DNA of 64,000 bases from Phycisphaeraceae bacterium (GTDB lineage: Bacteria > Planctomycetota > Phycisphaerae > Phycisphaerales > UBA1924). Location of the stretch: NCBI GenBank assembly GCA_023898685.1, contig CP060234.1:2852001-2916000 (forward strand), in the 5' to 3' direction. Under the pieces are notes generated by a model, which was not told the DNA's origin, made no database searches, and saw only the letters and a list, made by a program, of their open reading frames with translations. The stretch's first letter is position 1, and every line of letters begins with the position of its first letter. Below, piece after piece: positions 53,883 through 61,066 of the stretch. A program made the translations under genes and the position numbers.

Positions 53883-53911
53883 TTGATTCCAAGTACGGAC
53901 CATATTACCCT
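53883..53911 (+). promoter_or_regulatory. Promoter of the imuA-imuB-dnaE2 cassette
   Basis: TTGATT (53883-53888), 17 bases, TACCCT (53906-53911), then only six bases to the ATG at 53918. This suggests a leaderless imuA transcript. No LexA-type operator that I recognise overlaps it. Confidence 0.5.
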
Positions 53912-53917
53912 ATCAAA

Positions 53918-54706
53918 ATGCAATCAATACTCGGGAATCAGCCCACAGCACCATCAAACCCAGCAGATCGGATTCTGGCCGCGCGAACGCTCCGGGCCCG
54001 TTTCGCCCCCGAGATCCACGACCCCCGCCCCAACGAACTCCCCGCCCTCGCCCCGGGCCTGCACGAGTGGTTCGCCGGGAACGACCCTCGGGGCAACGGG
54101 CTACCCCCGATGAGCGTGCTCATCGGGCTGGCCTGGCGGGTCATCGATGCCGACCCGGGCCGGCGGATCGTCTGGATCGGCCGGCATTGCTGGCCCTACC
54201 CGCCCGCCCTCGTGCGGCGCGACCCCGCCGATCTCCGCTTGCTCCGGTGCTCTCTCTTCGTCGACCCCGCCTCGAAGGGCGAGCGGGTGTGGGCGATCGA
54301 GCTGGCGGCCCGCTGCCCCGCCGTCGCCGCCGTTCTCGCCGACGGCGCGGGGCTCACCATGCCCGAGTCGCGCCGCCTCCAGCTCGCGGCCGGCGGGCAC
54401 GGGCCCCCCATCCTCCTCGCCCGCCCCTCGCGCGAGCAGCGCGAGCTCTCCGCCGCCCGCACGCGCTGGCGCGTCACGCCGATTGCGCACGAGGGCGAGC
54501 AAAGGCGGGGATGGGAGGCCGAGCTTCGGCGCTGCAAGGGGGTGTGGGGCGCGAGCCCGAGGGAGGACGCCAGGCGATGGGCGGTGTGGCGTGACCATGC
54601 GACAGGCGACACAACATTCGAGCCGATCCACCAGACGAGCGATGTCGATCTGGCTGCCCCGCTGGCCGACCGACCTCATCCGGCGCCGCGAGCGCGCCTC
54701 GCCTGA
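53918..54706 (+). CDS. imuA: ImuA-like protein (mutasome component)
   Basis: A 262-residue RecA-fold-like protein that in other bacteria works with ImuB and the error-prone polymerase DnaE2. Visible: an N-terminal FAPEIHDPRPNELPALAPGLHEWF segment, a helix (MSVLIGLAWRVIDADPG), a strand (RRIVWIGRHCWPYPPALV) and LLRCSLFVDPASKGERVWAIELAARCPAVAAVLADG, which correspond to the ImuA/SulA-like family. No Walker A motif is present. It is identified mainly by order: imuB overlaps its end by 65 bases. The open frame extends upstream to 53261, but the ATG at 53918 matches the family length and follows the promoter. Confidence 0.78.
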   Translation: MQSILGNQPTAPSNPADRILAARTLRARFAPEIHDPRPNELPALAPGLHEWFAGNDPRGNGLPPMSVLIGLAWRVIDADPGRRIVWIGRHCWPYPPALVRRDPADLRLLRCSLFVDPASKGERVWAIELAARCPAVAAVLADGAGLTMPESRRLQLAAGGHGPPILLARPSREQRELSAARTRWRVTPIAHEGEQRRGWEAELRRCKGVWGASPREDARRWAVWRDHATGDTTFEPIHQTSDVDLAAPLADRPHPAPRARLA

Positions 54707-56147
54707 GCCCGACCGTCGGCCCATGCTCCTCGTCACCCACGAGCGGCAGCGCCAGATCGTCGCAAGGTGCTGCGAACGTGCCGCCTCGGCGGGCGTTCGG
54801 CCCGGCATGCCGGCTGCCCAGGCGCGGGCGCTCTTCGTCGTGGGCGCCGTCCGCATCGAGCCCTATGACCCCGAAACCGGGCGGCGGGCCCTGCGCCGCC
54901 TCGCCGTCTGGGGCGAGCGCTTCTCTCCGGTCGTCGCCCTCGATGAGCCCGATGGCCTGCTGCTCGACGTGACGGGCTGCGAGCGCGTCTGGGCGGGCGA
55001 GCAACGCCTCCTGCACGCCGCGACCCGCGGCCTCGCCGCCCTGGGCTTTGTCGCCCGCGCGTCGATCGCCCCGACCTTCGCCGGCGCGTGGGGCGTCGCG
55101 CGGTTCGGGCCCAAAGACACCCGCCTCATCCCCCAGGGCGGCGAACGCGACGCGATCGCCCCGCTGCCGATCGCCGCGTTGCAAGTCGATCCCGAGACCG
55201 TCGCCCAGCTCGCCGAGATCGGCATCGAGCGCGTCGGCGATCTGCTCGCCCTGCCCCGCTCGACCATGCCCCCGCGTTTCGGGCCCGACCTCCTCCTCCG
55301 TCTCGACCGCGCGCTGGGGCAGGCGATCGAGATCATCGAGCCCGTCCGCCCCACGCCCCCGCCCGAAGCCCAGCGCGTGTTCGAGGGTCCGACGAGCCGC
55401 ACCGACGCGATCGGGCTCGCCGTGCGGGAACTCATCGACGAGATCGCCGGGGCCCTCGCGGCCCGCTCGTGCGGCGCCCGACGCCTCGAGGTCGAGCTCG
55501 CCCGGTCCGACCTCGAGCCCCACCGCCTCGCGATCACGCTCGCCCGCCCTAGCCGGGACGGCAAGCACCTCTGGGCCCTCGTCCGCCCCGGGCTCGAGCG
55601 GGCCCACCTGGGCTTCGGCGTCGAGGGCGTGCGTGTGCGCGCGCCCGCCGTCGGCCGGATCCGCCACGAGCAGGCCGAGTGCCTCGACGCGTACGCGGGC
55701 CCCCCGCCCGCCGAGATCGAGCGTTCATCCGCCGAGCTGCTCGACACACTGGGCAACCGGCTGGGGCTCGACCGCGTCCTCCACGCCTCACCCCGCGCCT
55801 CCCATCTGCCCGAGCGGGCGTTCCAGATGCGCCGGGCCTCGGATCCCCGTTCGGCCCACGAGGAAACCGTCCCGAAGGACCGGCCCACCGTCCTCTTCGA
55901 CCGGCCCGCCCCGATCGACGTGCTCGCGCTCACCCCCGACGGGCCCGTCCACCGCGTCTCGTGGCGGGGCGAGACCCGCGAGATCACCGCCTGCCTGGGC
56001 CCCGAACGGATCGCCGGCGAGTGGTGGGGGCCCTCTCCCGGCGGCACGCGGGAGTACTTCGCCGTGCGCACAGACCGGGGCGAATGGCTCTGGCTCGCCC
56101 GGAGCATCGAGAGCCGGCGGTGGTTCGTCCACGGGGTGTGGGCCTAG
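54642..56147 (+). CDS. imuB: ImuB, Y-family polymerase-like mutasome hub
   Basis: A 501-residue protein of the Y-family polymerase fold that usually lacks catalysis and acts as an adaptor. It begins MSIWLPRWPTDLIRRRE, the normal ImuB start, and has PMLLVTHERQRQIVARCCERAASAGVRPGMPAAQAR, VALDEPDGLLLDVTGCERVWAGE (palm), a helix-hairpin-helix (LAEIGIERVGDLLALPRSTMPPRFG), the little-finger region, and a C-terminal domain ending TDRGEWLWLARSIESRRWFVHGVWA. An earlier in-frame ATG (54597) is less likely. It overlaps imuA by 65 bases and ends two bases before dnaE2. Confidence 0.93.
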   Translation: MSIWLPRWPTDLIRRRERASPEPDRRPMLLVTHERQRQIVARCCERAASAGVRPGMPAAQARALFVVGAVRIEPYDPETGRRALRRLAVWGERFSPVVALDEPDGLLLDVTGCERVWAGEQRLLHAATRGLAALGFVARASIAPTFAGAWGVARFGPKDTRLIPQGGERDAIAPLPIAALQVDPETVAQLAEIGIERVGDLLALPRSTMPPRFGPDLLLRLDRALGQAIEIIEPVRPTPPPEAQRVFEGPTSRTDAIGLAVRELIDEIAGALAARSCGARRLEVELARSDLEPHRLAITLARPSRDGKHLWALVRPGLERAHLGFGVEGVRVRAPAVGRIRHEQAECLDAYAGPPPAEIERSSAELLDTLGNRLGLDRVLHASPRASHLPERAFQMRRASDPRSAHEETVPKDRPTVLFDRPAPIDVLALTPDGPVHRVSWRGETREITACLGPERIAGEWWGPSPGGTREYFAVRTDRGEWLWLARSIESRRWFVHGVWA

Positions 56148-56149
56148 GC

Positions 56150-59100
56150 ATGTTCGCGTGCATCCCATCCCCGTCCTACGCCGAGCTCTGCGTGACGAGC
56201 AACTACACGTTCCTCACCGGCGCCAGCCACCCCGACGAACTGGTCGAGCGGGCCGACGAGCTGGGGCACCGGGCCGTGGCGATCACCGACACCAACACAC
56301 TCGCGGGCATCGTCCGCGCCCATGTCGCCGCGAAGGAAGCGGGCCTCCCGCTCGTCGTGGGCTGCCGCCTGGTGCTGGGCGATGCGCCGCCGGTGCTCGT
56401 CTACCCGACCGACCGGCCCGCCTACGCCCGCCTCTGCCGCCTGCTCACGCTGGGCAAGCGCCGGGCGCCCAAGGGCGAGTGCCACCTGAATCTTCACGAC
56501 CTGATCGACCACAGTGAGGGCCTGCTCGCCGTCGTCGAGCCGCCCCCCGTGCTTGATGACCCGTTCATCGAGCTCGTGCGGGGCCTGCGGAACGTGTTCG
56601 ACGACGACCGGCTCTCCCTCGCCGCGTCGTTTCTTTACAAGGGCGACGACGCCGACCGCCTGCGCCAGATCGCCGACCTCGGCGCGCACACCCGCGTCCC
56701 GATCGTCGCGACCAACCGCGTGCTCTACCACGACCCCGCCCGCCGCCCCTTGCAGGACGTGCTCACCTGCATCCGGAGCGGGTGCACGATCGAGCAGGCG
56801 GGCTTCCGCCTCGAGGCCAACGCCGAGCGATACCTCAAGCCCGCCGACGAGATGGCCCGCCTCTTCGCCGCCTATCCCGGTGCGATCGCCCGGACCGCCG
56901 ACATCGCCGACCGCGCCTCGGCCTTCACCCTCGACGAGCTGCGCTACGAGTACCCCGCCGAGCCCTGTCCGCCGGGCCTCTCGCCCACCGCCTACCTCGA
57001 GCAGCTCGCGTGGGCGGGCGCCCGCGAGCGATACGGGGTTGACGTGGGGGGCGACGTGCCCGAGAAGACCCGCCGCTCGCTCGACCACGAGCTCGCCCTG
57101 ATCGCCGAGCTCAAGTACGAGGCCTACTTCCTCACCTGCCACGACATCGTCAATTACGCTCGGAGCCTGGGCATCCTGTGCCAGGGTCGGGGCGGCGCGG
57201 CCAACTCGGCGGTCTGTTATTGCCTGGGCATCACCGAGGTCGACCCCGCGACGCACAGCCTGCTGTTCGAGCGGTTCATCAGCCGCGAGCGCGACGAGCC
57301 GCCCGACATCGACATCGACTTCGAGCACGAGCGGCGTGAGGAGGTCCTCCAGTACATCTACGACAAGTACGGGCGGGATCGCGCCGCGATGACCGCGGAG
57401 GTGATCAGCTACCGGGGGCGCAGCGCCGTCCGCGAGGTGGGCAAGGCGATGGGCCTGCCCGACGACTGCCTCGACACGCTCGCGAAGAACCTGGGGCACT
57501 GGGACGGCCCCGCGAGCGAGCAGCGCGTCCGCGAGGTCGGGCTCAACCCCGACGAGCCGACGATGCGGCGCGTCATCGACCTCACCGCCCAGCTCGTGGG
57601 CTTCCCGCGACACCTCTCCCAGCACGTCGGCGGCATGGTCATCACGCGGGGCCCGTTGTGCGAGCTCGTCCCCATCGAGAACGCCGCGATGGACGACCGC
57701 ACCGTCATCGAGTGGGACAAGGACGACATCGACGCGATGGGGATGCTGAAGGTCGATTGCCTTGGGCTGGGGATGCTGACGTGCGTGCGGAAGGCGTTGG
57801 GGATGTTGGTGGGGGAAGAGACGGAGAGACGGAGAGACGGAGAGACGGAGTGGCCTGGAAACAACGCGGAAGGAGGATTGGATGGCGGGGGTGAAGACGT
57901 TCCGGGATCTGGTGGCTTGGCAGCGGGGGATGGCGCTGGCGCGTGCGGTGTATCAGGCGACCGGGGGGATGCCGGACGGCGAGCGGTTTGGCCTGACGAA
58001 CCAGATGCGCCGGGCCGCGGTGTCAATTCCTTCCAACATCGCCGAGGGCTACGGGCGCGAGAGCCGGCCCGACCTCGTGAAGTTCCTGCGCATCGCCCGG
58101 GGCTCGCTGAACGAGCTCGCGACGCAGCACGAGCTGGCGACCTCGCTCGGGATGATCGAACCCGAGGGCGAAGTCCCCGAGCTCATCGAAGAGACCGACC
58201 GCGTCCTCCAGGCCCTCATCCGGAGCCTCATACCGCCCAAGACCTAACGCAGCACGCCACTTCGTCTCTCCGTCTCTCCGTCTCTGCGTCTCTAGGTACT
58301 TACCCCCTCTTCGCCTCCATCGCCAATAACCCCACCGACCCCGACGTCTACGACATGATCTGCCACGCCGACACCGTCGGCGTCTTCCAGATCGAGAGCC
58401 GGGCCCAGATGTCCATGCTCCCACGCCTCAAGCCCCGCACGTTCTACGACCTCGTCATCGAGGTCGCGATCGTCCGGCCCGGGCCCATCCAGGGCGGCAT
58501 GGTCCACCCCTACCTCCGCCGGCGCGAGGGCAAGGAGCCGGTCGAATACCCCAAGCCGGAGATCCGCGATGTCCTCGAGCGCACGCTGGGCGTGCCCCTC
58601 TTCCAGGAGCAGGCGATGCAGCTCGCCATCGTCGCCGCGGGCTTCACCCCCGACCAGGCCGACGGCCTCCGCCGCTCCATGGCCGCCTGGAAACGGCGGG
58701 GCGACGCCATCTTCCGCTACGGCCGCCTGCTCGTCGACGGCATGCTCGCCAACGGCTACGACCGCGACTTCGCCGAGCGGTGCTTCGATCAGATCAAGGG
58801 ATTCAGCGAGTACGGCTTCCCCGAGTCGCACGCCGCCAGCTTCGCGATCATCGTCTACGTCTCCGCCTGGCTCAAGCTCCACCACCCCGCGATCTTCGCC
58901 GCCGCGTTGATCAACAGCCAGCCCATGGGGTTCTACCAGCCCGCCCAGATCGTCCGCGACGTTCGCGAGCACGGCGTCGACGTGCGCCCCATCGACGTGA
59001 ACATCAGCGGGTGGGACTGCTCGGTTGAGGACGAGGAGCGGGCGCTCCGCCTGGGCATGCGGCTCACCAAGGGTCTGCCCGAAGCCGAGGCGCGGAAGAT

Positions 59101-59767
59101 CGCGGACGCGGTGCGGAGCGAGGGCCCGTTCGCCAGCGTCGAATCGCTCTGGCGCGCCAGCGGCGTGGGCACCCGGGCGCTGCGCCGTCTCGCGAACGCC
59201 GACGCGTTCGGCTCGATGGGCCTCGACCGCCAGCGGGCGCTCTGGCAGATCAAGCCCCTGCGCGACGAGCCCCTGCCACTGTTCGATGGTCAGGATGAGC
59301 TTCCTGACGAACAAGGGCTCGACGCGTTGCCCCCCGTCGCCCCCGCGGTCCGCGTCCTGCACGATTACGGCTCGGTGGGCCTCTCGCTCAAGGCCCACCC
59401 CGTCTCGTTCATCCGCGACCGGCTCGACGAGCTGGACGTAACCCACGCCGCCGAGCTGCGGAGCGAGCGGCTCTGCCCCGCGGGGCGTGTGCTCTCGGTC
59501 GCGGGGCTCGTGCTTTGCCGGCAGCGCCCCGACACCACCTCGGGCGTTACGTTTGTCACGCTCGAGGACGAGACGGGCATCGCCAACCTGATCGTCTGGC
59601 GCGACATCTACGAGCGCTACCGGCGCGTCGTGCGGCTCTCGACGCTCCTGCTCGCCCGGGGCGTGATCTCCCGCGAGGGCGAGGTGGTCCACCTCCACGT
59701 CCGCCACGCCGAGACGCTCGACGAGCACCTGCCCACGCTCACCGCGACGTCACGCGACTACCACTGA
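56150..59767 (+). CDS. dnaE2: Error-prone DNA polymerase DnaE2/ImuC, interrupted in frame by an inserted element
   Basis: A C-family polymerase for translesion synthesis, 1,205 codons. The PHP domain starts YAELCVTSNYTFLTGASHPDELVERADELG; its usual His ligands are lost (CVT for CHS, ITDTN for LTDHD). The palm has the catalytic PPDIDIDFEHERREEVLQYIY and the third Asp near IEWDKDDIDAMGMLKVDCLGLGML. Right after that comes an out-of-family stretch of about 160 residues (57812-58296), then the family resumes with NNPTDPDVYDMICHADTVGVFQIESRAQMSMLPRLKPRTF. Without it the length would be ~1,044, typical for DnaE2. The insert keeps the frame open. A helix-hairpin-helix and an OB fold (VLSVAGLVLCRQRPDTTSGVTFVTLEDETG) close the protein. 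Confidence 0.9.
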   Translation: MFACIPSPSYAELCVTSNYTFLTGASHPDELVERADELGHRAVAITDTNTLAGIVRAHVAAKEAGLPLVVGCRLVLGDAPPVLVYPTDRPAYARLCRLLTLGKRRAPKGECHLNLHDLIDHSEGLLAVVEPPPVLDDPFIELVRGLRNVFDDDRLSLAASFLYKGDDADRLRQIADLGAHTRVPIVATNRVLYHDPARRPLQDVLTCIRSGCTIEQAGFRLEANAERYLKPADEMARLFAAYPGAIARTADIADRASAFTLDELRYEYPAEPCPPGLSPTAYLEQLAWAGARERYGVDVGGDVPEKTRRSLDHELALIAELKYEAYFLTCHDIVNYARSLGILCQGRGGAANSAVCYCLGITEVDPATHSLLFERFISRERDEPPDIDIDFEHERREEVLQYIYDKYGRDRAAMTAEVISYRGRSAVREVGKAMGLPDDCLDTLAKNLGHWDGPASEQRVREVGLNPDEPTMRRVIDLTAQLVGFPRHLSQHVGGMVITRGPLCELVPIENAAMDDRTVIEWDKDDIDAMGMLKVDCLGLGMLTCVRKALGMLVGEETERRRDGETEWPGNNAEGGLDGGGEDVPGSGGLAAGDGAGACGVSGDRGDAGRRAVWPDEPDAPGRGVNSFQHRRGLRAREPARPREVPAHRPGLAERARDAARAGDLARDDRTRGRSPRAHRRDRPRPPGPHPEPHTAQDLTQHATSSLRLSVSASLGTYPLFASIANNPTDPDVYDMICHADTVGVFQIESRAQMSMLPRLKPRTFYDLVIEVAIVRPGPIQGGMVHPYLRRREGKEPVEYPKPEIRDVLERTLGVPLFQEQAMQLAIVAAGFTPDQADGLRRSMAAWKRRGDAIFRYGRLLVDGMLANGYDRDFAERCFDQIKGFSEYGFPESHAASFAIIVYVSAWLKLHHPAIFAAALINSQPMGFYQPAQIVRDVREHGVDVRPIDVNISGWDCSVEDEERALRLGMRLTKGLPEAEARKIADAVRSEGPFASVESLWRASGVGTRALRRLANADAFGSMGLDRQRALWQIKPLRDEPLPLFDGQDELPDEQGLDALPPVAPAVRVLHDYGSVGLSLKAHPVSFIRDRLDELDVTHAAELRSERLCPAGRVLSVAGLVLCRQRPDTTSGVTFVTLEDETGIANLIVWRDIYERYRRVVRLSTLLLARGVISREGEVVHLHVRHAETLDEHLPTLTATSRDYH
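57817..57850 (+). repeat. Left inverted-repeat arm of the dnaE2 insert
   Basis: Four GAGACGGA-type units in a row (8-base period). Nearly perfect reverse complement of 58263-58293. Confidence 0.85.
57882..58247 (+). CDS. Four-helix-bundle protein of the 23S rRNA intervening-sequence family
   Basis: A 121-residue protein read in a different frame from the dnaE2 gene that surrounds it. It begins MAGVKTFRDLVAWQRGMALA and continues with MRRAAVSIPSNIAEGYGRESRPDLVKFLRIARGSLNELATQHELA, the diagnostic part of the S23/IVP four-helix bundle (the SIPSNIAEG signature). The C-terminal helix carries ELIEETDRVLQALIRSL. GGAAGGAGG stands five bases before the ATG, a near-ideal ribosome site, so it is meant to be translated. 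The biochemical role of this family is unknown; it often travels with intervening sequences in rRNA genes. Confidence 0.93.
   Translation: MAGVKTFRDLVAWQRGMALARAVYQATGGMPDGERFGLTNQMRRAAVSIPSNIAEGYGRESRPDLVKFLRIARGSLNELATQHELATSLGMIEPEGEVPELIEETDRVLQALIRSLIPPKT
58263..58293 (+). repeat. Right inverted-repeat arm of the dnaE2 insert
   Basis: Repeated CGTCTCTC-type units with one variant base (CTGCGTC). Pairs with 57817-57850 over about 30 bases to close a long stem around the four-helix-bundle gene. Confidence 0.85.
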
Positions 59768-59799
59768 AAAGGAACCGCGTATCGTGCCCCAAAGAAGAA

Positions 59800-59823
59800 G
59801 CCGCGGGATCCAGATCCCGCGGC
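59800..59823 (-). terminator. Terminator of the tandem alpha-CTD gene (repeat family member 1)
   Basis: Perfect 11-bp arms (GCCGCGGGATC / GATCCCGCGGC) with a two-base loop. On the minus strand it is followed by TTCTTCTTT. A near copy lies at 62732-62755. Confidence 0.75.
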
Positions 59824-59861
59824 CCTCAGTTTCGTCCGGTCACAAAGCCACCGGGCCCCGA

Positions 59862-60959
59862 TTACTCCACCGTCTCTTCCTCGGCATCCTCCGCCTCGGC
59901 GGCGACCTCCACCTCTTCGGCCTCCTCGACTCCGACCAGTTCGTCGCCCTCATCGTCGTCGATGAAGTCATCAGACGACACCGATTCCAAGCCATCGCTG
60001 CTGTACGACTCGAGCACCACGCGATCGTCGATGCTCCGCAGCCCCAGCCCGAGCCCGCCGAGCTTCTCGTGCACCTCGCTCAGCGAGGTCGCGCCGAAGT
60101 TCTTCACGCCCATCAGCTCCGCCTCGGTGTGGCTGCACAGGTCGCCCAGCGTCTGGATATTGAGCACCTGGAGCGCCTTGCGCGCCCGCACAGAGAGCTG
60201 GAGATCGCTGACCGGCTTGTTGAGGAGGGTCTCCTTGCCCGAGCCCTTGAGCCGCTCCATGATCTGCCGGCGAGCCGACCGGTGCGCATCCTCGAGCCCC
60301 TGGCCGAGCCGCAGGCCCTTCATCGCGAGCATCTTCTTGATTTCCTCCAGCGAGCTCTCGCCGAAGTTCTTGTAGCTCATCAGCTCGGTCTCGGTGATCC
60401 GGAGCAGATCGCCCAGCGTGCGGATGTTCATCTTCTTCAGGCACGTCCTCGCCCGCACCGAGAGCTCGAAGTCGGTCACCGGCGTGTCGAGCAGGGCGCG
60501 CCGCTTCATGATGTCGCGGTCGTGGTCCTCCTCGATCACCATGTCCTTGCTCGCCATCACGTCCTTCATGAACAGACGTGCCCGCTCGTGGTTCGGGTTG
60601 GTGTCGAGCACCTGCCGCAGGCAACGCTCGGCCCGGACGTAGTCGCCGCGGTCCTCGCACAGGACGGCCAGGTTGAGCAGCGCCCGGATCGGCGCCGGGG
60701 GCCGCTCGCAGCACCGCTCGTAGAGCGCGATCGCCTCGTCCTCCTCGCCCAGGAGGTCGACCTCATAGGCCAGTTGGAACAGGGCGTCCGTGTTCTCCGG
60801 GTCGGCCGCCACCGCCTTGCGGAGCATCGCGATGCCCCCGGCCCGCTCGCCCGAAACCAGGAGCCTGTTCGCCTCCGCGTGCGCGTCGGTCGACGTCCCG
60901 CGGTCCCGCTGCACCGAAGAATCGGTCCCGATCACCATGTCCAGTGGATCGCTCGACAT
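59862..60959 (-). CDS. TPR protein with two tandem RNA polymerase alpha-subunit C-terminal domains
   Basis: A 365-residue cytoplasmic protein. Residues ~25-135 form TPR-like helices (AGGIAMLRKAVAADPENTDAL, LLGEEDEAIALYERCCERPPAP, DYVRAERCLRQVLDTNPNHERA). Two alpha-CTD modules follow: residues ~157-219 (LLDTPVTDFELSVRARTCLKKMNI, RTLGDLLRITETELMSYKNFGESSLEEIKKML) and ~246-307 (LLNKPVSDLQLSVRARKALQVLNI, QTLGDLCSHTEAELMGVKNFGATSLSEVHEKL). The tail is very acidic (DDDEGDE, then Glu/Ala). In RNA polymerase this domain binds UP elements and activators. ATG 60959 is preferred over the GTG two codons earlier, since GAGGT precedes it. It ends with the hairpin at 59800. Confidence 0.9.
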   Translation of the reverse strand: MSSDPLDMVIGTDSSVQRDRGTSTDAHAEANRLLVSGERAGGIAMLRKAVAADPENTDALFQLAYEVDLLGEEDEAIALYERCCERPPAPIRALLNLAVLCEDRGDYVRAERCLRQVLDTNPNHERARLFMKDVMASKDMVIEEDHDRDIMKRRALLDTPVTDFELSVRARTCLKKMNIRTLGDLLRITETELMSYKNFGESSLEEIKKMLAMKGLRLGQGLEDAHRSARRQIMERLKGSGKETLLNKPVSDLQLSVRARKALQVLNIQTLGDLCSHTEAELMGVKNFGATSLSEVHEKLGGLGLGLRSIDDRVVLESYSSDGLESVSSDDFIDDDEGDELVGVEEAEEVEVAAEAEDAEEETVE

Positions 60960-61066
60960 GCCCACCTCGTCAAGAAGGGTCCGTATTGATGGCCGGTCCG
61001 TGTTCGCCCGACCCGGTGTGCCTGCACACCAACCCCAACCCGATCACCCGGGCTCGGGCCCCAACT

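Larger units (their letters stand above)
57817..58293 (+). mobile_element. Inserted element with inverted repeats and a four-helix-bundle gene, inside dnaE2
   Basis: About 0.48 kb bounded by a left arm of repeated GAGACGGA units and a right arm that is nearly its reverse complement, built from CGTCTCTC units. Between them lies a gene with its own ribosome site for a protein of the 23S rRNA intervening-sequence (S23/TIGR02436) type. The layout is that of intervening sequences found in 23S rRNA of some bacteria, where the ends pair and RNase III removes them, but here the host is a protein gene. No target-site duplication is obvious. The element is open in the dnaE2 frame over about 160 codons. 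Confidence 0.75.

Noticed and set aside
53261..53917. N-terminal extension of imuA through the VOC gene
   Set aside because: That part overlaps a real VOC gene in another frame and has no family match; the ATG at 53918 gives normal ImuA length.
53883..53917. LexA operator before imuA
   Set aside because: Looked for GAAC-N-GTTC and GTTC-N7-GTTC type boxes and found none; the phylum's own box is not known to me.
57817..57850. GAGACGGA tandem units as a possible CRISPR or simple satellite
   Set aside because: There are no spacers, and the matching inverted arm at 58263-58293 shows it is the end of an inserted element.
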